A DNA stretch of 64,000 nucleotides from Desulfobacteraceae bacterium Eth-SRB1 (GTDB lineage Bacteria > Desulfobacterota > Desulfobacteria > Desulfobacterales > ETH-SRB1): contig RPGP01000001.1 in assembly GCA_004193555.1 (NCBI GenBank), forward strand, positions 93,501-157,500, read 5' to 3'. The translations under genes were made by a program, and so were the position numbers. Each line of letters begins with the position of its first letter. Position 1 is the first letter of the stretch. The notes under the pieces are model-generated. The model had not been told where the DNA came from, ran no database searches, and was given only the letters and a program-made list of their open reading frames with translations. Shown in pieces: positions 40,272 through 50,256 of the stretch.

Positions 40272-41465
40272 CTACTCAATTATTTCACTTACCACGCCGG
40301 CGCCGACTGTCCGACCGCCTTCCCTTATCGCAAACCTTAATTCCTTCTCCATCGCTATCGGAGTTATTAACTCCGCATCAATGGTTACATTGTCTCCGGG
40401 CATTATCATCTCAATACCCTCAGGCAACGTCAATACACCCGTAACATCTGTCGTCCTGAAATAAAACTGAGGACGGTAACCGTTGAAAAACGGCGTGTGC
40501 CGGCCTCCCTCTTCCTTGCTTAATATATATACCTCGGCCTTGAACTTCGTATATGGCTTAATAGAACCGGGAACCGCTACTACCTGACCACGCTCAACTT
40601 CCTCGCGCTTCGTGCCTCGCAATAAAACCCCTATGTTGTCTCCGGCTCGACCTTCATCAAGCAGCTTCCTGAACATCTCAACTCCTGTGCATACCGTCTT
40701 CGCCGTCGGGCGTATCCCTATCAGCTCTACTTCATCACCTACATGCACTACTCCACGATCAACACGTCCGGTTACTACTGTGCCGCGACCCGATATGCTG
40801 AATACATCCTCTATCGGCATTAAAAACGGCTTGTCTATATCTCGCTTCGGCTCAGGTATAAATGAGTCTATCGCGTCCATTAATTCAAATATGCACTTTG
40901 CTTCTTCACTGTCAGGATCATCGCTCTCAAGCGCCTTTAAAGCGCTGCCACGAATTATCGGTGTGTCATCCCCGGGAAATTCATATTTGTCTAAAAGCTC
41001 CCGAAGTTCTAACTCGACCAGCTCTATTAATTCCTCATCATCTACCATGTCTGTCTTGTTTAAAAATACCACTATCTGGGGAACTCCTACCTGGCGAGCT
41101 AATAATATATGCTCCCGCGTCTGGGGCATAGGTCCGTCATCTGCGCCTACTACCAATATGGCTCCATCCATCTGCGCCGCGCCGGTAATCATGTTCTTTA
41201 TATAATCCGCATGGCCGGGACAGTCAACATGCGCATAATGACGATTAGCCGTCTCATACTCAACATGCGCCGTCGCTATCGTTATCCCTCGCTCTTTCTC
41301 TTCGGGCGCCTTGTCTATCTCATCAAACGGAACAAAATCCGCCATCCCCTTTAAACCCATATGCTTCGTTATTGCCGCTGTTAACGTGGTCTTACCATGA
41401 TCTATATGCCCAATCGTCCCTACATTTACATGCGGCTTGGTCCGCTCAAATTTCTCCTTTGCCAT
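40272..41465 (-). CDS. tuf: Elongation factor Tu, copy 2
   Basis: 397 residues, identical to the product of 25353-26546. Identity at the DNA level covers 40271-41479 and stops sharply at both edges, as expected of gene conversion between paralogues. This copy belongs to the tRNA-tuf-rpmG-secE-nusG-rpl-rpo transcription unit, like E. coli tufB. Confidence 0.98.
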   Translation of the reverse strand: MAKEKFERTKPHVNVGTIGHIDHGKTTLTAAITKHMGLKGMADFVPFDEIDKAPEEKERGITIATAHVEYETANRHYAHVDCPGHADYIKNMITGAAQMDGAILVVGADDGPMPQTREHILLARQVGVPQIVVFLNKTDMVDDEELIELVELELRELLDKYEFPGDDTPIIRGSALKALESDDPDSEEAKCIFELMDAIDSFIPEPKRDIDKPFLMPIEDVFSISGRGTVVTGRVDRGVVHVGDEVELIGIRPTAKTVCTGVEMFRKLLDEGRAGDNIGVLLRGTKREEVERGQVVAVPGSIKPYTKFKAEVYILSKEEGGRHTPFFNGYRPQFYFRTTDVTGVLTLPEGIEMIMPGDNVTIDAELITPIAMEKELRFAIREGGRTVGAGVVSEIIE

Positions 41466-41551
41466 GTTGCTGCCCTCCCCTGCTTCTATGTATTAATTTT
41501 TTCCAAACAGTTCGGTTTATTTTTTTTTAAAAAAACTTATTTATATATTAA

Positions 41552-41628
41552 TGGAGCCCACGACCGGGATCGAACCGGTGAACCTCTTCCTTACCAAGGA
41601 AGCGCTCTACCGACTGAGCTACGTGGGC
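41552..41628 (-). tRNA. tRNA-Thr (GGT anticodon)
   Basis: Acceptor GCCCACG/CGTGGGC with encoded CCA. The anticodon loop TTGGTAA lies between CTTCC and GGAAG. It is 86 bases upstream of tuf copy 2. Confidence 0.97.
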
Positions 41629-41648
41629 AACATTAAGACCTCACGTTC

Positions 41649-41724
<76 letters not shown>

Positions 41725-41841
41725 TCAAAAAAGACTTGCAAAACGAAACCTTTGCAATCAGAATCAGGAATAAAGCAAACAATATATTACCTCAATGAAC
41801 TTTGAATGCAGTAAAAGTCATGTAGGCAGTCATGTAGTATT

Positions 41842-42016
41842 GAGACCTTTACAAAACATCCCCTTTTGCCCGATTACTGCGCCTGCCCCGTTGGTCCGGA
41901 AGATCGTACTGGGGTCAAACTCAAATTTCAATCCTCGAAATATTCAATATATTCCTCTGGTTGAAATTTTCGCCTTCCTTGTACTCGAACAAAATTGAAC
42001 ATCTTTCAAAGGGCTC
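41842..42016. mobile_element. MITE-like element, copy B (inside tRNA cluster)
   Basis: The 175-bp element has ends GAGACCTTTACAAAA and CTTTCAAAGGGCTC, flanked by 5-bp duplications GTATT (41837-41841 and 42017-42021). It separates tRNA-Tyr from tRNA-Gly by 350 bases in what is otherwise a tight cluster. The interior matches copies A and C, including GAAATATTCAATATATTCCT. Confidence 0.87.
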
Positions 42017-42074
42017 GTATTACGTCGATAACGATATTCAACCGGAATCTCCTACAAACGACTCGCTTTGAAGA

Positions 42075-42159
42075 TGGTGGTGGGGGGAGGATTTGAACCT
42101 CCGAAGGCTTTGCCGACAGATTTACAGTCTGTTCCCTTTGACCACTCGGGAACCCCACC
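42075..42159 (-). tRNA. tRNA-Tyr (GTA anticodon)
   Basis: Class II tRNA of 85 bases with acceptor GGTGGGG/CCCCACC, A discriminator, encoded CCA and a long variable arm. The anticodon loop is CTGTAAA between CAGA and TCTG. Confidence 0.97.
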
Positions 42160-42234
42160 ATTTTGATTGCAAAAAAAGCGAATTGATGAATAAAAACAAT
42201 TAATTATTATCCAGAATCCACAAAATTATAACAA

Positions 42235-42310
42235 TGGAGCCAGCGGAGGGACTCGAACCCCCGACCCACTGATTACAAATCAGTAGCTCTACCAGCTGAG
42301 CTACGCTGGC
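42235..42310 (-). tRNA. tRNA-Thr (TGT anticodon)
   Basis: Acceptor GCCAGCG/CGCTGGC with encoded CCA. The anticodon loop TTTGTAA lies between ACTGA and TCAGT. It is the first gene of the large minus-strand locus. Confidence 0.97.
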
Positions 42311-42318
42311 GCATACAG

Positions 42319-42389
42319 ATTATATATACTAATACAATCTCCGTTATTACAGAAAAGGGATATATAACGGTCTATCTTTGAAATATCAA
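42319..42389 (-). promoter_or_regulatory. Candidate promoter(s) for the tRNA-tuf locus
   Basis: On the minus strand TTGATA (42389-42384) is followed after 17 bases by TATATA (42366-42361). A TATAAT (42324-42319) lies eight bases before the tRNA-Thr 5' end. Either could be a sigma-70 -10/-35 pair. This was judged by eye in AT-rich sequence. Confidence 0.35.
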
Positions 42390-42507
42390 CCCCTATTATC
42401 GGGCTTTATTAATAAATATTTTAGAATAATGACAATAAGTGCTTTTTTAAAAACAATATTGCCATTTATCTGTCATTTTTAAGCTTTATTAGGGTTTTAA
42501 TATAAAA

Positions 42508-42625
42508 TAGCCGTTCACGGCTTAAAGTTTGAAACCTAAAATTGGAAAGTAGAAATTTTGAAGAGATGAAACGGGTTTACGAGTTAACAGTACAAAAGCA
42601 TGAAAACCAAATTTCTATTTTCAAT
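42508..42625 (+). repeat. Dispersed repeat module, copy 2
   Basis: It starts with the palindrome GCCGTTCACGGC, then AAAGTTTGAAACCTAAAATT, GAGATGAA and TACAAAAGCATGAA. The block order is the same as in 18393-18545 on the opposite strand. The rest of 42311-42662 shows no gene. Confidence 0.6.
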
Positions 42626-42662
42626 GTTCCGTAAATCCTTACAACCTGGGCTATCATAAAAT

Positions 42663-42866
42663 GAGACCTTTACAAAACATCCCCTTTTGCCCGATTACTG
42701 CGCCTGCCCCGTAGGTCCGGAAGATCGTACTGGGGTCAGGCTCACCCGTTCTTAATAAAATGGGTCAATCCTCGAAATACTCAATGTATTCCTGTGGTTG
42801 AACCTGATTTAAAATTTGGTCGCCTTCCTTGTACTCGAACAAAATTGAACATTTTTCAAAGGTCTC
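42663..42866. mobile_element. MITE-like element, copy C (longest)
   Basis: The 204-bp element has ends GAGACCTTTACAAAA and TTTTTCAAAGGTCTC, flanked by 5-bp duplications AAAAT (42658-42662 and 42867-42871). It shares most of its interior with copy B but has about 20 extra bases near CACCCGTTCTTAATAAAATG. It lies about 100 bp upstream of the lytic transglycosylase gene. Confidence 0.88.
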
Positions 42867-42969
42867 AAAATGGAGAAGGGCCTAAAAAATATAAACCCTT
42901 GACAAAAATACTGATATTTGTGTAATCGAACAGCTAACTTCAACATTTAAGCCATTCAAGGAATTTAAT

Positions 42970-44805
42970 TTGATTAAATTACGCCTAATTTATACGTTTA
43001 TATTAGTGTTGCCTCTCTTATATGGATGTGTTCAACCCCTCCATAACACCGCTGTTTCTCAAGATATCAACTCAGATGTTTCTGAATCAAATCCCGCCGT
43101 TCCAGCAGAAGAAGCCACAAAAAATAATGCAGACCAAAAATCAGCCCTGTATCCTCACGATAAATCTGCTACTGCTGATAACGAAATTAAAAATTATGGA
43201 ATTAACAACACAACAATTAGCGAAAATAATATTGATGACAATAAATCTCCTGAAAAAAAGATTCAGACTGTCATGGACGAAGCGCTCGACTTTTGTCAGG
43301 CATCACAGGATTTCTGGCAAAAGGGAGAGCAGGAAAATGCTATTGAAGCCCTGGACCAAGCATATTCTTTGATTTTGAGCGCCGAGACGTATGACGAGCC
43401 AAAATTAATACAGCAAAAAGATGACCTTCGTTTTATGATATCAAAACGGATCCTTGAAATTTATGCTTCCCGCCATATCGTTGTAAATGGTAAACATAAC
43501 GAGATCCCAATGGTAATGAACAAGCATATACAGGCAGAACTTGCTCTTTTTACCGGAAATGAGAAAAAATTTTTTATTGAATCATACAAACGATCAGGCA
43601 TCTATCGTCCATATATTGTCAGTGAGCTTAAAAAAGCCGGCCTGCCTCTTGAATTGTCATGGGTTCCACTTATTGAGAGCGGATTCAAGGTACATGCTCT
43701 TTCAAAGGCCAGAGCTCTTGGCCTCTGGCAGTTTATACCGTCAACCGGATACAAGTTCGGTCTCAAACGGGATGTTTACATAGATGAACGGATGGACCCT
43801 GTTAAATCAACACAAGCCGCGATCTCATATCTTAAAGAATTGCATCAAATCTTTGGTGACTGGACAACAGTACTTGCCGCTTATAATTGCGGAGAAGGAA
43901 GAGTGCTTCGCGTAATACGTAAACAAAATGTCAACTACCTTGATAATTTCTGGGATTTATACGAACTCCTTCCCAGGGAAACCGCAAGATATGTCCCAAG
44001 ATTTTTGGCCGTCCTTCATATACTTAAGGATATGGAAAAGTACGGGCTTGATTCAACAGACGTCGATACCCCTTTAGAATACGAAATAATTACTGTAACA
44101 AAACAGGTGCGCCTCAAGGATATAGCCCAAAAAATCGGTTTGCCAGAAAAAACCATGAAACAACTTAACCCGGAGCTCAGGTATAAAATGTTGCCCCGTA
44201 ATGAATATCCTCTCAAAGTTCCGAGTGGCAAAGGTGATATTCTGCTCGCAAGTCTGGACAATATGCCTGTTTCATATCCACCAAGAGCGGCTTATGTAAA
44301 ACACAGAGTAAGAACAGGAGAATCCCTTTCAATAATTGCCAGAAAATACCGGACCAGTATGTCAAAAATTGCCAGGGCAAATAATATACGCAAACGAAAT
44401 TATATAGTTTCCGGAACAATACTTAAAATACCGCAAAAGGGAACTGTTATTCCCCAGGCTAAAAAATATACTAAAGCAAAATATGGGCAAGCAACTACTC
44501 ATATTGTTAAAAGCGGCGATTCGCTCTGGATTCTTGCCAGACGTTATGGTACAATAACGAAAAAAATTCAGGAAACAAACAACCTGCATTCAACAAAGCT
44601 TTATATAGGACAGGTCTTAAAAATACCGGGGCGCAATATAGAAAATGCCTCGGGTAAAAGCATTGGAACATATATGGTAAAACGAGGAGACAGCCCTTTT
44701 ACTATTGCAAAGATGTACAATATGCCTCTCGAACGTTTCCTGCGTATAAATTTCCTGACACCAAGAAGCAAAATATTTCCAGGGCAAAAACTATATGTCC
44801 AATAG
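42970..44805 (+). CDS. mltD: Membrane-bound lytic murein transglycosylase D-like lipoprotein
   Basis: 611 residues from TTG 42970 behind AAGGA. A lipobox (LLYGC, Cys20) predicts anchoring to a membrane. A Ser/Asn-rich linker follows. The SLT domain (about 210-340) shows LPLELSWVPLIESGF with catalytic Glu236, then ARALGLWQFIPSTG and AAYNCGEGR. Three LysM repeats follow at about 440-485, 511-556 and 567-611, for peptidoglycan binding. It cleaves glycan strands in the periplasm. The architecture matches MltD. Confidence 0.9.
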   Translation: MIKLRLIYTFILVLPLLYGCVQPLHNTAVSQDINSDVSESNPAVPAEEATKNNADQKSALYPHDKSATADNEIKNYGINNTTISENNIDDNKSPEKKIQTVMDEALDFCQASQDFWQKGEQENAIEALDQAYSLILSAETYDEPKLIQQKDDLRFMISKRILEIYASRHIVVNGKHNEIPMVMNKHIQAELALFTGNEKKFFIESYKRSGIYRPYIVSELKKAGLPLELSWVPLIESGFKVHALSKARALGLWQFIPSTGYKFGLKRDVYIDERMDPVKSTQAAISYLKELHQIFGDWTTVLAAYNCGEGRVLRVIRKQNVNYLDNFWDLYELLPRETARYVPRFLAVLHILKDMEKYGLDSTDVDTPLEYEIITVTKQVRLKDIAQKIGLPEKTMKQLNPELRYKMLPRNEYPLKVPSGKGDILLASLDNMPVSYPPRAAYVKHRVRTGESLSIIARKYRTSMSKIARANNIRKRNYIVSGTILKIPQKGTVIPQAKKYTKAKYGQATTHIVKSGDSLWILARRYGTITKKIQETNNLHSTKLYIGQVLKIPGRNIENASGKSIGTYMVKRGDSPFTIAKMYNMPLERFLRINFLTPRSKIFPGQKLYVQ

Positions 44806-44824
44806 GCTGGATCGAATAGACTGG

Positions 44825-44900
44825 GCCCCCGTAGCTCAGTGGATAGAGCATTGGATTCCTAATCCATGTGCCGCAGGTCCGATTCCTGCCGGGGGCACCA
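44825..44900 (+). tRNA. tRNA-Arg (CCT anticodon)
   Basis: Acceptor GCCCCCG/CGGGGGC with encoded CCA. The anticodon loop TTCCTAA lies between TTGGA and TCCAT. It stands alone between mltD and ubiD. Confidence 0.96.
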
Positions 44901-45041
44901 CATTAAATTACCACCGCTAATAATCCCGGAACCGTTCGACTATCATACCTCCCGGCTCCAGGGCCAAAACAGTCTTTTTGATTCGCCGGCACTACTTGTT
45001 TATGATCTGATAATAATGAATGCCTTCAAAAGAAAATAGAA

Positions 45042-46829
45042 TTGTATAAAAACTTAAAAGATTTTTTAAATACCCTTGACAGGGCTGGGGAACTTAAACA
45101 TATACGTGATCAGGTTTCCCAGCATCTTGAAATCAGCAAGCTTACAGACAGGGAATCAAAAAGCCCAGGCGGCGGCAAAGCGCTTTTTTTCGAAGATGTA
45201 AAAGGTTCATTCTTTCCTGTTGCCACAAACATATTCGGAAGTTCCCGCAGGATTTGCATGGCTCTCGAGGTGGATCATCTTGACCAGTTAGGAGAAAGAA
45301 TAAAAAAATATATCGATCTCAACCCGCCAAAGAGTTTAATAGGAGCCCTGCAAATGCTGCCGATGGCTTTCGGCCTTGCAAAATTCTTTCCCCGTTCATT
45401 CGGAGGATCAACCCCGCCATGCCAGGAAGTAGTGTATAAAGATGTCGATGTCGATCTTTCAAAGCTCCCTGTACTCCATTGCTGGCCAAAGGATGCAGGT
45501 CCTTTTATTACTCTGCCAATGGTATTTACAAAGAGCCTTGAAACCGGAAAACGCAATGTCGGGATGTACAGGATGCAGGTGTTTAACCGGGATTCCACCG
45601 GCATGCACTGGCATATTCACAAGGATGGATCTCACTACTTTAATGAATATCGCAAGGCTGGAATAAAAATGCCTGTTGCAGTCGCAATAGGAGCGGACCC
45701 TGCCATCATATATTCTGCGACCGCGCCCATGCCAAGAGGGATTGATGAAATGCTTCTTGCAGCTTTTATACGAAAAAAATCTGTAAGCATGGCAAAGTGC
45801 TTAACCGTGGATATGGAGGTGCCGGCTGAAGCCGAATTTGTGCTTGAAGGATATGTTGAGACTGACAAGCTGCGCAAGGAGGGTCCATTTGGAGATCATA
45901 CAGGATACTATTCACTTGCCGACGACTACCCTGTTTTTCATGTTACCGCTCTTACACATCGAAAGAATCCTGTATATAATGCCACTCTTGTCGGACGGCC
46001 TCCAATGGAAGACTGCTATATGGCAAAGGCAACCGAACGGATTTTCCTTCCATTGCTTCAGACGGTAATGCCTGAAATATGCGACTACTGGTTTCCATGG
46101 GAGGGGGTATTTCATAATATAGTTGTAGTATCTATTGACAAGGAATATTCCGGACATGCGCAAAAAGTAATAAGCGGGCTGTGGGGACATGGACAGATGA
46201 GCTTTTGCAAGGCAATAACGGTTGTTGATAAAAATATCAGCCCGCAGGATCCTGAAAGAATAATAAAAGAGTTTTTGTCAAAGCTCGATATAACCTCAGA
46301 TATCACAGTTACCAGAGGTGTTCTCGATGTGCTTGATCACTCATCCCCTTTTGCCGATTATGGAAACAAGATAGGAATTGACCTTACATCAAGATTCAAA
46401 GGGGAGCCGCCGAGAAGCAACAGACCTTTTTTATCAAAACCGCCTTCTGAAGCCAGCCTGTCTGATATAATCAAAAACAGCGTGCCGGGATCTGCAGGAT
46501 GCAGGCACCTGTTTAACAATCTTCAGGAAGGCAAAGAGATTTTAAACAGGATTTTAGTTGTTTCTGTGGAAAAGTCTATTGATAGAGGAGGAAAGGATTT
46601 TGCCTCAATTTTATTAGGTCTGAATGAACTTGATATGTTCAATATATTTATACTGTTTGACAAGGAGATCGATCTTTCTGACAACTCTCTTATGCTCTGG
46701 AAACTATTCAACAATGTCGATCCTGGCCGGGATATGATTTTTAAAAACAATTGTGTGGTTATTGACGCCTGTAAAAAAGGGGTTATGGACGGCCATGAAA
46801 GAGAATGGCCGGATGAACTCGCTTTTTAA
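45042..46829 (+). CDS. ubiD: UbiD-family decarboxylase
   Basis: 595 residues from TTG 45042. It is a prenyl-FMN-dependent decarboxylase. It has GMYRMQVFNRDSTGMHWHIH, the metal/cofactor region, and the catalytic acid motif EGPFGDHTGYYS. It carries out the ring decarboxylation in quinone synthesis, or that of another aromatic acid. Its cofactor would come from UbiX (7060). The length is somewhat above the E. coli enzyme (497), with an extended C-terminus. It converges with the PilZ gene with only six bases between stops. Confidence 0.85.
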   Translation: MYKNLKDFLNTLDRAGELKHIRDQVSQHLEISKLTDRESKSPGGGKALFFEDVKGSFFPVATNIFGSSRRICMALEVDHLDQLGERIKKYIDLNPPKSLIGALQMLPMAFGLAKFFPRSFGGSTPPCQEVVYKDVDVDLSKLPVLHCWPKDAGPFITLPMVFTKSLETGKRNVGMYRMQVFNRDSTGMHWHIHKDGSHYFNEYRKAGIKMPVAVAIGADPAIIYSATAPMPRGIDEMLLAAFIRKKSVSMAKCLTVDMEVPAEAEFVLEGYVETDKLRKEGPFGDHTGYYSLADDYPVFHVTALTHRKNPVYNATLVGRPPMEDCYMAKATERIFLPLLQTVMPEICDYWFPWEGVFHNIVVVSIDKEYSGHAQKVISGLWGHGQMSFCKAITVVDKNISPQDPERIIKEFLSKLDITSDITVTRGVLDVLDHSSPFADYGNKIGIDLTSRFKGEPPRSNRPFLSKPPSEASLSDIIKNSVPGSAGCRHLFNNLQEGKEILNRILVVSVEKSIDRGGKDFASILLGLNELDMFNIFILFDKEIDLSDNSLMLWKLFNNVDPGRDMIFKNNCVVIDACKKGVMDGHEREWPDELAF

Positions 46830-46835
46830 GCAGTT

Positions 46836-47180
46836 TTATTGCTTCAAATGGGTTGCGATCATATCATTAAAGAATTCACAGTCGTTTTCAGATATTTCAA
46901 TGAAGCAAATGCCCATGCCGACGGTAGCATCATTGTCATCAACACCATAAAGATTTGACCAGATTGCCTTGCCCGCGATCTCTATAATCTGGTGATCAGG
47001 GGGTAGAATGAGTATGCGATAGACCAGGTCGATGTGTAGCGGTTTTTCGCAACAGATGGACATACCATTAACGCTAATGCCAACAGTTTCTCCTGTGATT
47101 TTATCATCATCAGCAAACACAGTAACCGGCCATCTGACCTCATATCTGGGGTGTTGACGCCTTTCGGTTTTATCCGGCAA
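46836..47180 (-). CDS. PilZ-domain protein, c-di-GMP receptor candidate
   Basis: 114 residues from TTG 47180 behind GGGAGGT. The first c-di-GMP motif is ERRQHPRYEVRW (RxxxR). The second motif reads GISVNG where the family has (D/N)xSxxG, so its first position is Gly. Binding may be weakened. It is a single-domain protein with no flagellar or secretion gene nearby, so the target is unknown. Confidence 0.75.
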   Translation of the reverse strand: MPDKTERRQHPRYEVRWPVTVFADDDKITGETVGISVNGMSICCEKPLHIDLVYRILILPPDHQIIEIAGKAIWSNLYGVDDNDATVGMGICFIEISENDCEFFNDMIATHLKQ

Positions 47181-47237
47181 ATTAATACCTCCCGCGCAAA
47201 AGCTATTTTTATTATATATTAAAAATTCAAAGCAACG

Positions 47238-48170
47238 TCAAATAGATGATGAAAAAAACGGCCTGTCAAGCCGTGTAATCCCTTCCTCTTTTGCCTCGCG
47301 CAAAGCCGCCTTATATTCTTTTGGCAAAAGCATCCTTGAAAGCTCCTTTACCTCATTTGCCCTGCCGCAAGGTCTGTACTGCGGCATAATGTTTACATAA
47401 CTGTTTGAAGATACTTTTTGTGCTATAAATCTCATTATTTGGCGGGTTCCTGCAAGTCCATGAGGCAGGACAAGATGCCTTATCAAAAGGCCGCGCTTTG
47501 CCAGGCCTGATTTGTCAATGACAAGATCTCCGACCTGACGATGCATTTCAATTATCGCCCTGCGCGCCACCTTTGGATAATCTGAAGCTTTACAGGTAAG
47601 TTCGGCAACTTTTGGGTCCCAGAATTTAAAATCAGGCATATATATGTCAATTACGCCTTCAAGTAGTTTCAGGGTTTCAACGCGATCATAACCGCCTGTA
47701 TTGTAAACCAGGGGAACGCCTAAACCATTTTCAATTGCTATCTCAAGAGCGGAAAGGATCTGAGGCACAACATGGGTTGGAGTAACAAAGTTTATATTGT
47801 GGCACCCGGAATTCTGCAAAAAAAGCATCATGCCGGCTATCTGCTCGCCTGATACTTCATCGCCTCGGCCTTCATGGCTGATATCGTAATTCTGACAAAA
47901 GTTACACAAGAGGTTGCAGTAAGTAAAAAATATAGTGCCGGAACCATTATGTCCAACCAGCGGGGCCTCTTCTCCATAATGCGGATGATAGCTGGAAACA
48001 GATGCATTTTCACCTGTTTTGCAAATACCAAGCTCTCCTGAAAGCCGGTCAACTCCGCATCCTCTCGGGCACAGAGAACAGGAGCTCAATATTTCCCGCG
48101 CCTTTTTTATCTTTTCCTTAAGCAACCCTTCCTTATATGTTTTAATATAGCAAGGTTCAAAGGATTGCAT
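47238..48170 (-). CDS. Radical SAM protein, PflA/PflX-like (COG1313 type)
   Basis: 310 residues. The N-terminal Cys motif CSLCPRGCGVDR is followed by GELGICKTG. The radical SAM motif is CNLLCNFCQN. The C-terminal part has LRHLVLPHGL-type and NIMPQYRPCGRA sequences of the putative pyruvate-formate-lyase-activating-enzyme group. The reaction is not established. It resembles the enzyme at 5194 but is clearly another subfamily. Confidence 0.8.
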   Translation of the reverse strand: MQSFEPCYIKTYKEGLLKEKIKKAREILSSCSLCPRGCGVDRLSGELGICKTGENASVSSYHPHYGEEAPLVGHNGSGTIFFTYCNLLCNFCQNYDISHEGRGDEVSGEQIAGMMLFLQNSGCHNINFVTPTHVVPQILSALEIAIENGLGVPLVYNTGGYDRVETLKLLEGVIDIYMPDFKFWDPKVAELTCKASDYPKVARRAIIEMHRQVGDLVIDKSGLAKRGLLIRHLVLPHGLAGTRQIMRFIAQKVSSNSYVNIMPQYRPCGRANEVKELSRMLLPKEYKAALREAKEEGITRLDRPFFSSSI

Positions 48171-48408
48171 GGTTTATATCTCCCGCTCGACAACTCGACC
48201 ATATTAAAAGATGAACATCCAACATCCAATATCGAATAATGATGTCGCTCCGCTCCTCCAATTTTTACACACCCTGCCTGCTTCGCGTCCACCCCTCTTG
48301 TTAGAGGGGATTTAGAAGAATTGTCTTCCTACCTCCGTTTCTTTTGTTTTTCATTCGATGTTGGACGTTCGATGTTCGTCTTTTAATCCGTTCGATGTTC
48401 ATCTTTTT

Positions 48409-50073
48409 TTAATCCCCCAATCCTCTAATCCCCGTATACCCTTGAGCCAATGGATATCTCCTGCCATCACCAAAAGCCTTTGATGTAACCTTAAGAGCCG
48501 GCGCGGCCTGGCGTCTCTTGTATTCATTTTGATCGACCCTGCGAACAACGTCCTCTACAAGGCTTCTTTCAAATCTCATCTCAACCAGTTCATCTATTCC
48601 TTTGAGATCCTCGATATATCCGTTTAATATGGGATCCAGTATTTCATACGGCGGCAGATCATCCTGGTCTGTTTGATCTGGTTTAAGTTCTGCTGAAGGG
48701 GTTTTTTCAATTATACGTTGCGGAATATATTCTTTTTCAGAGTTTATGAAACAGGCAATATCGTAAACAATAGTTTTCGGAACATCTGCAATCACTGCCA
48801 GACCTCCGCTCATATCACCGTAAAGCGTACAATAACCGACGCTGAGCTCCGATTTGTTTCCTGTGGAAAGAAGAAGGCTGCCATGCATGTTGGAAAAAGC
48901 CATTAGAATGGTTCCCCTGATTCTCGCCTGTATATTCTGCTGCGCAACAGTCGGATTGCTTTCCTTAAAAGAGGGTGAAACAAGCCTGGCAAATTCTCTG
49001 AACAGGCTTTCAATCGGAATTTCTTTCAACTCAATTCCGAGATTTTTCGCAAGTTTTTCAGCATCATTTATGTTTTCCCGGGAAGTATACATTGACGGCA
49101 TGGATACGGCCAGCACATTCTTATGCCCCATAGCCTTTGTCGCAATGTATGCGGTCATGGCTGAATCAATGCCTCCGCTGAGCCCTAAAACAACCTTTGA
49201 AAAGCCGCACTTTGTTGCATAGTCTCGCGTCCCCATGATAAGGGCCTTTAAAATGCTTTCAGTGTCTGAGCCGGATATACTATGGAGATTTTCCTCAAAC
49301 CCTTTTGAATCTTCGGTATCAAAAACAACGATGTCCTCTTCAAAATCACGGGCTCTGGCCTTTATCTGTCCATATTGGTCAAAAGCAGCGCTCAAACCAT
49401 CAAAAAGGATGCTGTCGTTTCCGCCCACCTGGTTTGCATATATTAAAGGAACGCTGTATTTTCGGGCTATAGAACCCAGCATATCTGTTTTCAACCTGTT
49501 TTTCCCAACATAAAAAGGAGAAGCGGATATATTTATGATAAGATCGGCTCCATCCTTTATCAGCAAGGACACAGGATCTAAGTGGTATATCCTCTTTTTT
49601 ATTATATCCCTGTCATTCCAGATATCCTCACAAATAGTAACCCCGATTCTGCGGCCTTTGTATGTATATGATTCACACGATAAACCGGGTTCAAAATACC
49701 TGCCGTCATCAAACACGTCATAATTTGGAAGAAGCCTTTTCTTAACCTTATGCAGCAAAACGCTGTTTTCAAATAAAGCTGCCGAGTTATAAAGCCCCTT
49801 TCCCTCCTTACCAGGATTTTTATCAACAAATCCGCATATTACTCCGATTCCATGTATCGACTCTATAAGTTTATTTAGACATTTAAGATTTGCTTCAACA
49901 AAATCCTTTTTTTCAAGAAGATCGCGTGGAGGATATCCTGTGATAACAAGTTCGGAGAAAACAATCAGATCGCATGAAAGCTGTTTTGCCCTGTCTGCAA
50001 AATTCATAATTTTGTCATAATTATGATTAAAGTCGCCGATTATCGGATTTATTTGAGCAATAGCTATTTTCAT
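48409..50073 (-). CDS. nadE: Glutamine-hydrolysing NAD+ synthetase
   Basis: 554 residues. The N-terminal nitrilase-type glutaminase domain has Glu41 (FSELVITGYPPRD), the lysine in LHKVKKRLLPNYD and the cysteine in GVTICEDIWND. The C-terminal synthetase domain has the PP-loop GLSGGIDSAM and STGNKSELSVGYCTLYGDM. Ammonia channels from the first to the second domain to amidate NaAD. The upstream spacer to miaA contains the inverted repeat at 50101-50192. Confidence 0.95.
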   Translation of the reverse strand: MKIAIAQINPIIGDFNHNYDKIMNFADRAKQLSCDLIVFSELVITGYPPRDLLEKKDFVEANLKCLNKLIESIHGIGVICGFVDKNPGKEGKGLYNSAALFENSVLLHKVKKRLLPNYDVFDDGRYFEPGLSCESYTYKGRRIGVTICEDIWNDRDIIKKRIYHLDPVSLLIKDGADLIINISASPFYVGKNRLKTDMLGSIARKYSVPLIYANQVGGNDSILFDGLSAAFDQYGQIKARARDFEEDIVVFDTEDSKGFEENLHSISGSDTESILKALIMGTRDYATKCGFSKVVLGLSGGIDSAMTAYIATKAMGHKNVLAVSMPSMYTSRENINDAEKLAKNLGIELKEIPIESLFREFARLVSPSFKESNPTVAQQNIQARIRGTILMAFSNMHGSLLLSTGNKSELSVGYCTLYGDMSGGLAVIADVPKTIVYDIACFINSEKEYIPQRIIEKTPSAELKPDQTDQDDLPPYEILDPILNGYIEDLKGIDELVEMRFERSLVEDVVRRVDQNEYKRRQAAPALKVTSKAFGDGRRYPLAQGYTGIRGLGD

Positions 50074-50100
50074 GGCAAATTATAAGTGTCTGCAGTTGAC

Positions 50101-50192
50101 ATTTACCACAGAGATCACAGAGCACACAGAGTAAATCAATTTGTTTTTTATCCTTCTATTTCTCTGTGGCCTCTGTGTGCTCCGTGGTAAAT
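50101..50192. repeat. TTACCACAGAG inverted repeat
   Basis: The arms ATTTACCACAGAGATCACAG and the complement of CTGTGTGCTCCGTGGTAAAT flank an AT-rich centre. The repeat lies between divergent ends of nadE and miaA. It is of the same type as 24258-24306. Confidence 0.7.
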
Positions 50193-50256
50193 TTTGTTAC
50201 CGTTAATCAAAAACTACTATATGCTGTTTAACGTTGTCAACACAGCAAAAACAGTA

